DNA of 64,000 bases from Haploplasma modicum ATCC 29102 (GTDB taxonomy: Bacteria > Bacillota_I > Bacilli_A > Acholeplasmatales > Acholeplasmataceae). Shown piece after piece: positions 33,644 through 41,407 of the stretch; within the stretch, counting starts at the first letter, position 1, and each line of letters starts with the position of its first letter. The notes below the pieces were generated by a model that ran no database searches, had not been told where the DNA came from, and was given only the letters and a program-made list of their open reading frames with translations. Position numbers and translations under genes: made by a program. The stretch is from positions 1-64,000 of the forward strand of contig NZ_JHYB01000002.1 of the NCBI RefSeq assembly GCF_000687835.1, written 5' to 3'.

Positions 33644-35470
33644 ATGAAGAGTAAATTAGTAATTGTGGAATCACCATCAAAAGCTAAAACGATTGCTACA
33701 TATTTAGGTAGTGAATATGAAGTCATGTCATCCGTTGGTCATATTAGGGATCTAGCAACAACTGGTCCAGGTGGTCTAGGATTAGATATAGAAAATAATT
33801 TTAAACCTAATTACGTTACAATTAAAGGTAAAACTAAAGTTGTAAGTGATTTGAAAAAAGCAGCTAAAGGAAAAGAAGTTTTAATCGCAACTGACCCTGA
33901 CCGTGAAGGAGAAGCTATTGCTTGGCATATAGCAGATGTTTTAGGTCTAGACATTAACTTAGATAATAGAATAATATTTACAGAGATTACAAAAGGTGCA
34001 ATTTTAGAGGCAATAAATAACCCAAGAAAAATTGACCGTAATTTAGTAGACTCACAAGAAGTAAGAAGAGCTATTGACCGTATTATAGGTTTCAAACTAT
34101 CAAAGTTACTATTTACTAAGATTAAATCTAAATCAGCGGGTAGAGTTCAAAGTGTTGCTCTTAAGTTGATTGTTGATTTGGAAAAAGAGATTAAAGCCTT
34201 TATTCCAGAGGAATATTATGAAATAGATGCAATCTTTAATGAATTTAAAGCAAGTTATATTATTAAAGGAAAAGAAAGAATTAAATTAGAAGAAGCAAAT
34301 AAAATAGTTGAAACTTCAACTAATCCTTTTATTGTTGATAGTATTGAAGTAAAAGATAGTAATAGAAAACCAAAACCAGCTTTTACAACTTCGCAATTAC
34401 AACAAGATGCTAATATCTATTTAGGTATGAGCAGTTCTAGAACAATGAGAATAGCTCAACAATTATATGAAGGTATTGAAATCAATGGAGAGTTAACAGG
34501 GTTAATTACTTATATGAGAACTGACTCAACAAGATTATCTGAAGTATTTATTAAAGATGCTAATAATTTTATTAAAAATGAGTTTGGTAATGAGTATTTA
34601 GGAAGTTATAAATATGTTAAAAATGATGCAAGTCAAGATGCTCATGAGGCAATCAGACCAACTTTAATAGAGAATACTCCAGCCAAAATGCGAGATTTCT
34701 TAGATGATCAACAATTTAAATTATATAAAAGAATTTATGAAAGAGCTGTAAGTAGCTTAATGAGTGATGCTATTTTTGAAAGAACAAAAGTGATCTTAAA
34801 TGCTAATGGTAATTTATATGACTTAAATGGTGTTAGAGAAAAATTCAAAGGGTTCTTAGCACTTTATGATGAACAACAAACAAAAGATGTTATCTTACCT
34901 TTAATTAATGTGGGTGATAAGTTTAATGCAAATAGTGTTGAAAAAATTAGAAAAGAAACTCAACCCAAAGCAAGATATAATGAAGCATCGCTAATTAAAG
35001 AAATGGAAAGTCTAGGTATTGGTAGACCATCAACTTATGCTCAAACAATGGAAACATTAAAATCGCCAACTAGAGGATATATTACACTTGATAAGAAAAG
35101 ATTTATTCCAACCGATCAAGGAATCTTAACAATTGATAAATTAGATGAATTTTTCAGTGAAATAATTAATGTTAATTACACTAAACAAATGGAGGAAAAC
35201 TTAGACGAAGTATCTTTAGGTAATATTAAAGATTTAAACGTTCTAACAGACTTTTACTATAAGTTTATTCCTATGATTGACTATGCAAATATTAATATGG
35301 AAAAAATAATGCCAACAATAACTGATGAGATTTGTCCATTATGTGGTAACCATTTAGTTATTAGAAAAGGACCAAAAAGTGAATTTTATGGGTGTTTAAG
35401 CTTCCCTAAATGTAAATTCACAAAAAGTATTGACAATGTCGAAGAAAATGCAACAAAATCACATAATTAA
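33644..35470 (+). CDS. topA: DNA topoisomerase I
   Basis: The 608-residue type IA topoisomerase relaxes negative supercoils. The Toprim domain starts KLVIVESPSKAKTI and contains ATDPDREGEAI; the active-site Tyr290 lies in GLITYMRTDST. A single zinc finger (CPLC...GCLSFPKC) closes the protein; Bacillus TopA is longer because of extra C-terminal DNA-binding repeats, so this is a short form. GAGG precedes the ATG at good spacing. It is monocistronic with a strong promoter. Confidence 0.96.
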   Translation: MKSKLVIVESPSKAKTIATYLGSEYEVMSSVGHIRDLATTGPGGLGLDIENNFKPNYVTIKGKTKVVSDLKKAAKGKEVLIATDPDREGEAIAWHIADVLGLDINLDNRIIFTEITKGAILEAINNPRKIDRNLVDSQEVRRAIDRIIGFKLSKLLFTKIKSKSAGRVQSVALKLIVDLEKEIKAFIPEEYYEIDAIFNEFKASYIIKGKERIKLEEANKIVETSTNPFIVDSIEVKDSNRKPKPAFTTSQLQQDANIYLGMSSSRTMRIAQQLYEGIEINGELTGLITYMRTDSTRLSEVFIKDANNFIKNEFGNEYLGSYKYVKNDASQDAHEAIRPTLIENTPAKMRDFLDDQQFKLYKRIYERAVSSLMSDAIFERTKVILNANGNLYDLNGVREKFKGFLALYDEQQTKDVILPLINVGDKFNANSVEKIRKETQPKARYNEASLIKEMESLGIGRPSTYAQTMETLKSPTRGYITLDKKRFIPTDQGILTIDKLDEFFSEIINVNYTKQMEENLDEVSLGNIKDLNVLTDFYYKFIPMIDYANINMEKIMPTITDEICPLCGNHLVIRKGPKSEFYGCLSFPKCKFTKSIDNVEENATKSHN

Positions 35471-35505
35471 GTTTTAAAGTCAACAATTTTCTTTACAAAC
35501 AGGTT

Positions 35506-35594
35506 AATAGGTGGTAAGATATAAATGCATCCAAAAGGATGCACTTATCCCCTATTTTGTGTACATAAAATGTGCACAATAAATCCCCTTATTT
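35506..35594 (+). ncRNA. Two-hairpin structured region between topA and tpx
   Basis: Hairpin 1 builds from AATAGG (35506-35511) with CCTATT (35551-35556), GG and TAAG with CTTA and CC, and TGCATCC (35526-35532) with GGATGCA (35537-35543), loop AAAA: about 19 pairs in all. Hairpin 2 is GTGTACA (35559-35565) with TGTGCAC (35571-35577). A 13-base near repeat (ATCCCCTATTTTG at 35547, ATCCCCTTATTTG at 35583) follows each. A terminator and a separate tpx promoter come next. It may be the topA 3' end, a small RNA or a mobile hairpin remnant; I cannot tell. Confidence 0.4.
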
Positions 35595-35626
35595 GACTCC
35601 TGAGACTTTTCTTAGGGGTCTTTTTT
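35595..35626 (+). terminator. Terminator upstream of tpx
   Basis: GACTCCTGAG (35595-35604) with CTTAGGGGTC (35611-35620) including G-U pairs, loop ACTTTT, then six T. Confidence 0.9.
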
Positions 35627-35627
35627 A

Positions 35628-35656
35628 TTGACTTTAAGTACTAATTAGATTATTAT
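35628..35656 (+). promoter_or_regulatory. Promoter of tpx
   Basis: TTGACT (35628-35633), spacer 17, TATTAT (35651-35656). Confidence 0.8.
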
Positions 35657-35676
35657 GAATATACGGAGGAATTAAT

Positions 35677-36183
35677 ATGAAAACATTTAAAAATAAACCA
35701 ATTACATTAGTTGGTAAAGAATTACAAGTTGGGGATATTGCCCCTAATTTTAAAGCAATGAATAATCATTTAGAAGAAGTAAGCCTAAGTGATTTCAAGA
35801 ATGAATATATTGTTATTAATGTTGTGCCTTCACTAGATACACCTGTTTGTGACCTTCAAACAAAAACTGTTAACAATGAGTTATTAAGTGTTACTAACAT
35901 CGATATAAAAGTATTAACATTAAGTAATGATTTACCATTTGCTCAAGCTAAATGGGTTATCAATGAGGAATTTGAAGGAATTGTGACTTTAAGTGATTAC
36001 TTATATCATGATTTTGGTACAAAGTACGGCTTATTAATTAAGGAGTTAAATTTATTAGCTAGAGAGCTATTTGTCTTAAATGCAAAGCGTGAAATTATTT
36101 TCAAACTTGAAACTAATGAAATGACTCAACATTTAGATTATGAAAAATTAATCAAATTTATTAACACATTATCAGGGAAATAA
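35677..36183 (+). CDS. tpx: Thiol peroxidase, single-cysteine form
   Basis: The 168-residue atypical peroxiredoxin reduces peroxides. The peroxidatic Cys58 is in PSLDTPVCDLQT, the normal Tpx setting. The helix that carries the resolving Cys in E. coli Tpx (DLPFAQ...RFC) reads DLPFAQAKWV here, and Cys58 is the only cysteine in the protein. It must therefore work as a 1-Cys enzyme, with an outside thiol as partner. GGAGGA precedes the ATG. Confidence 0.94.
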   Translation: MKTFKNKPITLVGKELQVGDIAPNFKAMNNHLEEVSLSDFKNEYIVINVVPSLDTPVCDLQTKTVNNELLSVTNIDIKVLTLSNDLPFAQAKWVINEEFEGIVTLSDYLYHDFGTKYGLLIKELNLLARELFVLNAKREIIFKLETNEMTQHLDYEKLIKFINTLSGK

Positions 36184-36197
36184 TTCCTGATTTTTTT
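36171..36197 (+). terminator. Terminator of tpx
   Basis: ATCAGGGAA (36171-36179) with TTCCTGAT, one bulge, then seven T; overlaps the tpx stop codon. Confidence 0.85.
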
Positions 36198-36240
36198 ATT
36201 TAATAATTAATAATAATAATTAATAATATTAATTAATAAT
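36198..36240. repeat. TAAT-rich simple repeat
   Basis: A 40-base stretch built almost only of TAAT and AAT units follows the tpx terminator and precedes the ABC operon promoter (TATAAT at 36268-36273). It is of low complexity and probably intrinsically bent or easily melted. Confidence 0.6.
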
Positions 36241-36293
36241 TTCAATGCATTTCTTATTTAAATAATGTATAATAAGACTAAAGAGGTGGTTAG

Positions 36294-37004
36294 ATGTTAA
36301 TTATTGAAAATTTAACAAAAGTTTATGATAAAAATAAAGTTGCAGTTGATAATTTATCACTAAGAGTTGAATCTGGTGAAATATTTGGATTTATTGGCCA
36401 TAATGGTGCGGGTAAAACAACAACAATTAAAGCAATTGTTGGTATTATTGATTTTATAGGTGATGTGACCCTAAATGGGGTAAGTATTAAGAGTGATCCA
36501 ATTGAATTTAAAAAGATGGTTGCTTATATTCCTGATTCACCAGAGATATACGATAATTTAACTGGAATTCAATATTTAAATTTTATTTCAAATATCTATG
36601 ATATTAGTTCAGAGAGAAGAATTGAGTTAATAAAAAAATATAGTAGTGAGTTCGAACTATTAGATGTCTTAAATGATCAAATTAAAACATATTCACATGG
36701 AATGAAACAGAAGTTAGTATTAGTATCTGCATTTATTAGGGAACCCAAGTTATTAATATTAGATGAACCATTTGTTGGCTTAGATCCAAAAGCAAGTTTT
36801 AAGATGAAAGAGTTAATGATTGAAATGGCAGAGAAGGGATCAATTATTTTCTTCTCGACTCACGTTTTAGAGGTTGCTGAAAAGTTTTGTAATACAGTTG
36901 GAATTATTAAAAAAAGTAAATTAGTTAAAAAAGGTACAATGAGTGAAGTAAGAGGAGATAAATCATTAGAAAATATTTTCTTGGAGCTTTTAGATAATGA
37001 ATAA
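36294..37004 (+). CDS. ABC transporter ATP-binding protein (exporter type)
   Basis: The 236-residue ATPase has Walker A GHNGAGKTTT, a Q loop near IPDSPEIYDN, the ABC signature YSHGMKQK (His replaces the second Ser-Gly position variant seen in this group), Walker B LLILDEPFVGLDP and the switch His in FFSTH. It pairs with the permease gene that overlaps it by 8 bases. This subfamily drives drug, lantibiotic or membrane-stress exporters; the substrate is unknown. AGAGGTGG lies before the ATG. Confidence 0.93.
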   Translation: MLIIENLTKVYDKNKVAVDNLSLRVESGEIFGFIGHNGAGKTTTIKAIVGIIDFIGDVTLNGVSIKSDPIEFKKMVAYIPDSPEIYDNLTGIQYLNFISNIYDISSERRIELIKKYSSEFELLDVLNDQIKTYSHGMKQKLVLVSAFIREPKLLILDEPFVGLDPKASFKMKELMIEMAEKGSIIFFSTHVLEVAEKFCNTVGIIKKSKLVKKGTMSEVRGDKSLENIFLELLDNE

Positions 37005-38583
37005 TATCTTATCACTTACTAAAATACTTTTAATTAATACTTTTAATATTAATAAAATTTTTAAGAAAGATAAACTAGCACGAAAAATTTTAATACTAGT
37101 TTTATTTTTAATAATCTCTGCATTTTTATTTTTCTCAATGTATCAAATGTACTATAGCATTTTATTATTTTCAAACCCTGAAACAATGATTGAAGCAGTA
37201 TTAACTATTACAATATTAATGGCAGTAACACTAACATTAATAACAAGTATTACACAAATGATTCAAATATTTGGAAGAAGTAATGACTTTGATTTATTGA
37301 TGAGCTTACCGGTTAAGCCAAGAGAAATAATAATTGCTAAAATATTAACTATTCTAGCTACAAACTATTTTTCAATTGTCTTATTTGTTTTCGCTCCAGC
37401 TTTTAGCGCAATTGTTTTTAATATTGCAATGCCAAGTATTTTTTATCTTAACTATTTATTAATCGTTATTTTCTTTCCTTTATTTATAACAGGGATACTT
37501 GGGATATTATTTTATTATATAAAAATGATCTTTAGAAACTTTAGATATAAAAACTTACTTGTAATTTTATCTAGTATCACTTTCTTTGTCTTATATATGT
37601 TGTTTTTCAATATAGGTATGGATAATGAAAATATGGATAAATTACTTGATACAATAATGAATAACTTAAAATATATTTATTATCCTGGAAGTTTTGCTGT
37701 AAATGCACTAACTGGTGATTTTAAGAGTCTTATAATATTTATTGGATTAAATCTTTTAGTATTTGTAGTATTTATTTATTCATTTAATAGAAACTACGTT
37801 AAACTTAACAATATTAATGTAAGTGTTAAAAAGCATAAAAATACTGAAATAAAAGATTCTAAAAGAACAAACAATACAATTGAATTATTTAAAATTGAAG
37901 TAAAAAGATATTTTGGTTTATCAAGTTATGTTTTAAATACAATTATTGGGAAAATTATGATTATAATATTTATTATTATATTTTATAGTAGTATAAATAA
38001 AGAGGTAGAAGGTATTAATATTCCAAGCGAACTTCCTGTTATGTTATTGATGGGGGTAATAACATTTGGAATAACCTTAACTTCCACTACATCATCAGCA
38101 ATTAGTCTAGAAGGTAAGAAGTTTTGGAATGTTAAGTCACTACCAATTAGTCATAATTCAGTTTTTAAGAGTAAGATTTTATTAGAAGCTTTAATGGGTA
38201 CTATATTTGGTTTAATTGGTGTTATCTTAGGTTTTATTTTATTTAAGATTAATATCATTACAATTTTATTAATTAGTATCTTAACCGTATTACTTGCTAT
38301 CCACAATGGTGTATTAGGACTAATAATTAACTTATTATTTCCAAAGATGGAATGGGATTTACCAATTAGAGCAATAAAACAAAGTATGAGTGTATTTGTA
38401 TCAATGCTTGCATCATTTGCAATTACAATTATCTTAATTGCTTTAGGTGTATTAATATATAGTTATACTGAATTAATAAATTTAGTTGTAATAGGCTTAA
38501 TTGGTACTATTTTAATAATTCTAATTACAGAAGTACTAATCTTAAAATATCGTGGTAAAAAATGGTATATTAACATTAACTAA
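36997..38583 (+). CDS. ABC transporter permease, large ABC-2-like
   Basis: The 528-residue protein has about twelve hydrophobic segments in two groups of about six, split by a charged region near 270-305 (VSVKKHKNTEIKDSKRTNN). The LLMSLPVKPREII and NVKSLPISHNSVFKSK segments mark the cytoplasmic coupling regions just before membrane helices in each half. One gene therefore gives a full membrane domain. It is translated with the ATPase upstream by an 8-base overlap. Substrate unknown. Confidence 0.88.
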   Translation: MNNILSLTKILLINTFNINKIFKKDKLARKILILVLFLIISAFLFFSMYQMYYSILLFSNPETMIEAVLTITILMAVTLTLITSITQMIQIFGRSNDFDLLMSLPVKPREIIIAKILTILATNYFSIVLFVFAPAFSAIVFNIAMPSIFYLNYLLIVIFFPLFITGILGILFYYIKMIFRNFRYKNLLVILSSITFFVLYMLFFNIGMDNENMDKLLDTIMNNLKYIYYPGSFAVNALTGDFKSLIIFIGLNLLVFVVFIYSFNRNYVKLNNINVSVKKHKNTEIKDSKRTNNTIELFKIEVKRYFGLSSYVLNTIIGKIMIIIFIIIFYSSINKEVEGINIPSELPVMLLMGVITFGITLTSTTSSAISLEGKKFWNVKSLPISHNSVFKSKILLEALMGTIFGLIGVILGFILFKINIITILLISILTVLLAIHNGVLGLIINLLFPKMEWDLPIRAIKQSMSVFVSMLASFAITIILIALGVLIYSYTELINLVVIGLIGTILIILITEVLILKYRGKKWYININ

Positions 38584-38611
38584 ATAAAGGTGCATTGCAC
38601 TTTTATTTTTT
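38584..38611 (+). terminator. Terminator of the ABC exporter operon
   Basis: ATAAAGGTG pairs with CACTTTTAT around loop CATTG, then a run of T. Confidence 0.85.
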
Positions 38612-38628
38612 TATTAAAAGTAGTTTTA

Positions 38629-38637
38629 TGGTATAAT
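38629..38637 (+). promoter_or_regulatory. Extended -10 promoter of ftsY-ylxM-ffh
   Basis: TGGTATAAT, 22 bases before the ftsY ATG. Confidence 0.55.
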
Positions 38638-38659
38638 ATTTTAAGATTGGAGTGATTTT

Positions 38660-39616
38660 ATGAGTTTCTTTAAAAAACTATTTGGCCGTAAACCTAAAAA
38701 TGATAAGTATGAAATGGGATTACATAAAACTAAAGAAAGACTTGGTAATTTAAAACAAGTTTTAGCAAACTCAAAAAAGATTGATGACACTTTATTTGAT
38801 GAATTAGAAGATATTTTCATTCAAGCAGATATGGGTGTTGATACAGTACTTTATTTTATAAATGAACTTAGAAAAGAAGTAGATAATAAAAAGATTGAAG
38901 ATCCAAATCTCTTAGCAGAAATAATTGTTGATAAGATGTTTGAGATTTACTTAAAAGGTGAAATTTTAGATACTGAATTAGATTATAGTGATTCTAGAAT
39001 TAATGTCTATTTATTTGTTGGCGTTAATGGTGTGGGCAAAACCACAACAATTGGTAAAATAGCTAAATCTTATGTTGATCAAGGTAAAAAAGTAATGGTT
39101 GTTGCTGGAGATACATTTAGAGCTGGTGCTATTAACCAACTTGATGTTTGGGCTAATAGAAGTGGTGCAACTTTATTTAAAAAAGAAGAAGGAAGTGATC
39201 CTTCAAGTGTAATTCATGATGCATTAGTTTTAGCTAAAAAAGATAAGTATGATGTTGTTTTAGTAGATACTGCAGGAAGACTACAGACTAAAGTTAACTT
39301 AATGAATGAATTAGCTAAAATGAAGCGAGTTATTGAAAAAAATATTCCAGGTGCACCACATGAAACATTACTTGTTATTGATGCAACTACTGGTCAAAAT
39401 GGAATGAGACAAGCTGAAGTATTTAAAGAAGCTACTAGTGTTAGTGGGATTATTCTAACTAAATTAGATGGAACCGCAAAAGGTGGTATTGTCTTAGCAA
39501 TTAGACATAATTATGGCATACCTATTAAATATGTAGGTCTTGGTGAAAAGATTGATGATCTTGTAATGTTTGATATTGAATCATATATTTATGGGTTATT
39601 TAAGGAGTTTTTTTAA
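38660..39616 (+). CDS. ftsY: Signal recognition particle receptor FtsY
   Basis: The 318-residue SRP GTPase docks ribosome-SRP complexes at the membrane. A short basic N terminus (SFFKKLFGRKPKNDK) replaces the long acidic A domain of E. coli. The NG domain shows G1 GVNGVGKTTTIGKIA, DTFRAGA, G3 DTAGR and G4 TKLDG. It heads the operon ftsY-ylxM-ffh, whose genes overlap by one base each. Confidence 0.96.
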   Translation: MSFFKKLFGRKPKNDKYEMGLHKTKERLGNLKQVLANSKKIDDTLFDELEDIFIQADMGVDTVLYFINELRKEVDNKKIEDPNLLAEIIVDKMFEIYLKGEILDTELDYSDSRINVYLFVGVNGVGKTTTIGKIAKSYVDQGKKVMVVAGDTFRAGAINQLDVWANRSGATLFKKEEGSDPSSVIHDALVLAKKDKYDVVLVDTAGRLQTKVNLMNELAKMKRVIEKNIPGAPHETLLVIDATTGQNGMRQAEVFKEATSVSGIILTKLDGTAKGGIVLAIRHNYGIPIKYVGLGEKIDDLVMFDIESYIYGLFKEFF

Positions 39617-39930
39617 TGGAGAAGTTAGTTAAAACCGAACTTTTAAATGAACTTTTTGAAACATATAAAGATTTATTTACTGAAAAACAAATTGAATATT
39701 TTAAATATTATTATGAACTAGATTATAGTTATCAAGAAATAGGAGAAATGTTTAATGTTTCTAGAAATGCTATTTTTGACTCATTAAAGAAAGTTGAAGA
39801 TAGTCTTTATATGTATGAAGAAAAACTTAAAATTGTAGAAAAAAGAAATTTAAGAAAAGAATATCTAGATTGCTACTTAAAGACAAATGATAAGGTCTAT
39901 TTAGATAAACTTAAAGGGATGGATGAATAA
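39616..39930 (+). CDS. ylxM: YlxM/p13-like helix-turn-helix protein
   Basis: The 104-residue protein is of the UPF0122 family: a sigma-70 region-4-like helix-turn-helix, LTEKQIEYFKYYYELDYSYQEIGEMFNVSRNAIFDSLKK, written here in part as YQEIGEMFNVSRNAIFD. It is the usual neighbour between ftsY and ffh in Firmicutes and streptococcal YlxM modulates SRP GTPase activity. One-base overlaps on both sides couple all three proteins. Confidence 0.93.
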   Translation: MEKLVKTELLNELFETYKDLFTEKQIEYFKYYYELDYSYQEIGEMFNVSRNAIFDSLKKVEDSLYMYEEKLKIVEKRNLRKEYLDCYLKTNDKVYLDKLKGMDE

Positions 39931-41336
39931 TGGAAAATAGTTTAAGTTCAAGAATGCAAATGGCAATTAGAAGAATAACAGGTCGTGGTAAATTAACAGA
40001 AGCAGATATTGATGAAATGATGCGTGAAGTTAGATTATCATTACTTGAAGCAGACGTTAACTTTAGAGTTGTTAAAACTTTTACAGCGAACATTAAAGAA
40101 CAAGCTATTGGTGAGAAGATATTAAAAGGTTTAAATCCAGGTCAACAAGTTGTAAAAATTGTTCACGATGAATTAAAGCGTGTAATGGGCGATGAGAATG
40201 CTCCTTTAACATTTGAAAATAATGGTTTAACTACTTTTATGACTATTGGGTTACAAGGATCTGGTAAGACAACATCAATTGGTAAACTAGGTGTTTATTT
40301 AAGAAAAAACTTAAAGAAAAAAGTAATGTTTATTGCTGCAGACGTTTATAGACCAGCAGCGATTGATCAGTTAATAACAATTGGGAAACAAATTGGAATT
40401 GAAGTCTACGATGAAGGCTTAAAAGATGCAAGAGAGATTGTTAAAAATGGTTTGAAGTATGCTAAAGAGAAAAACTATGATGTAGCAATCATTGATACTG
40501 CCGGAAGACTTCACATTGATGAAACAATGATGCAAGAATTAGTAGATGTTAAAAAAATTGCCAATCCAAGTGAAATATTACTAACTGTTGATGCGATGAC
40601 CGGTCAAGATGCAGCACAAATTGCTAAGAGTTTTCATGACCAATTAAATGCAACCGGTGCAATCTTAACCAAACTTGATGGTGATACTAGAGGTGGAGCA
40701 GCATTATCAATTAGAGAAGTTTCAGGTATTCCAATTAAATTTGCTTCAAGTGGTGAAGGAATGGATACATTTGAACCATTCCATCCTGAACGTATGGCTT
40801 CAAGAATTCTTGGTATGGGTGATGTTTTAACATTAATTGATAAAGCAACTGAAGCAATCGATGAAGATGAAGCAAAAAACATGATGGAAAAAATGATGAG
40901 TGATAATTTTAACTATTATGACTTATTAAAACAATTTAAAATGATTAAAAGAATGGGGTCTATTTCTAAATTAATGGGCTTTATTCCAGGTATGGGTAAT
41001 ATTAAAAAAGCAGCAAGTCAAATAGATGATAAACAATTTGATAAAATGGCGGTTATTATTAACTCAATGACTGATAAAGAAAAGAAAAATCCTACTTTAA
41101 TTGATAAAAGTTCAGGGAGAAGACAAAGGATTGCTAAAGGTGCTGGTGTTAACGTAAGTGATGTTAATAACTTGCGTCAAGCATTAGAAACTCAAAAGAA
41201 AATGGTTAAAACCATGAGTAATATGAGTGAAAAGGATCTAGAAGATTTACAAAAAGATCCAAGTAAATTAATGAATAAAATGCCTCAAAGAAGCAATACC
41301 GGAAAAGGTAAGGGCAAAGGTAACTTTAGAAGATAA
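39930..41336 (+). CDS. ffh: Signal recognition particle protein Ffh
   Basis: The 468-residue SRP54 homologue binds signal sequences and 4.5S RNA. It has an N domain (1-90), a G domain with G1 GLQGSGKTTSIGKLG, DVYRPAAIDQL, G3 DTAGR and TKLDGDTRGG, and a Met-rich M domain (about 300-440) with the RNA-binding SSGRRQRIAKGAG. The tail is Gly/Lys rich. No 4.5S RNA gene was recognised in this window. Confidence 0.97.
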   Translation: MENSLSSRMQMAIRRITGRGKLTEADIDEMMREVRLSLLEADVNFRVVKTFTANIKEQAIGEKILKGLNPGQQVVKIVHDELKRVMGDENAPLTFENNGLTTFMTIGLQGSGKTTSIGKLGVYLRKNLKKKVMFIAADVYRPAAIDQLITIGKQIGIEVYDEGLKDAREIVKNGLKYAKEKNYDVAIIDTAGRLHIDETMMQELVDVKKIANPSEILLTVDAMTGQDAAQIAKSFHDQLNATGAILTKLDGDTRGGAALSIREVSGIPIKFASSGEGMDTFEPFHPERMASRILGMGDVLTLIDKATEAIDEDEAKNMMEKMMSDNFNYYDLLKQFKMIKRMGSISKLMGFIPGMGNIKKAASQIDDKQFDKMAVIINSMTDKEKKNPTLIDKSSGRRQRIAKGAGVNVSDVNNLRQALETQKKMVKTMSNMSEKDLEDLQKDPSKLMNKMPQRSNTGKGKGKGNFRR

Positions 41337-41342
41337 ATTAAT

Positions 41343-41373
41343 AAAGGTGTTAGATTTTTTATCTAGCACCTTT
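41343..41373 (+). terminator. Hairpin after ffh, probable terminator
   Basis: AAAGGTGTTAGAT (41343-41355) with ATCTAGCACCTTT (41361-41373), a 13-bp stem with one G-U and loop TTTTT. The tail is ATATGTT rather than a T run, so termination may be incomplete. Confidence 0.7.
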
Positions 41374-41407
41374 ATATGTTAAAATAGAAAAGAAAGTAGG
41401 GATTATA

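Noticed and set aside
38584-38611. Inverted repeat after the large ABC permease as a regulator site
   Set aside because: It is followed by a T run, lies just after a stop codon and fits a plain terminator.
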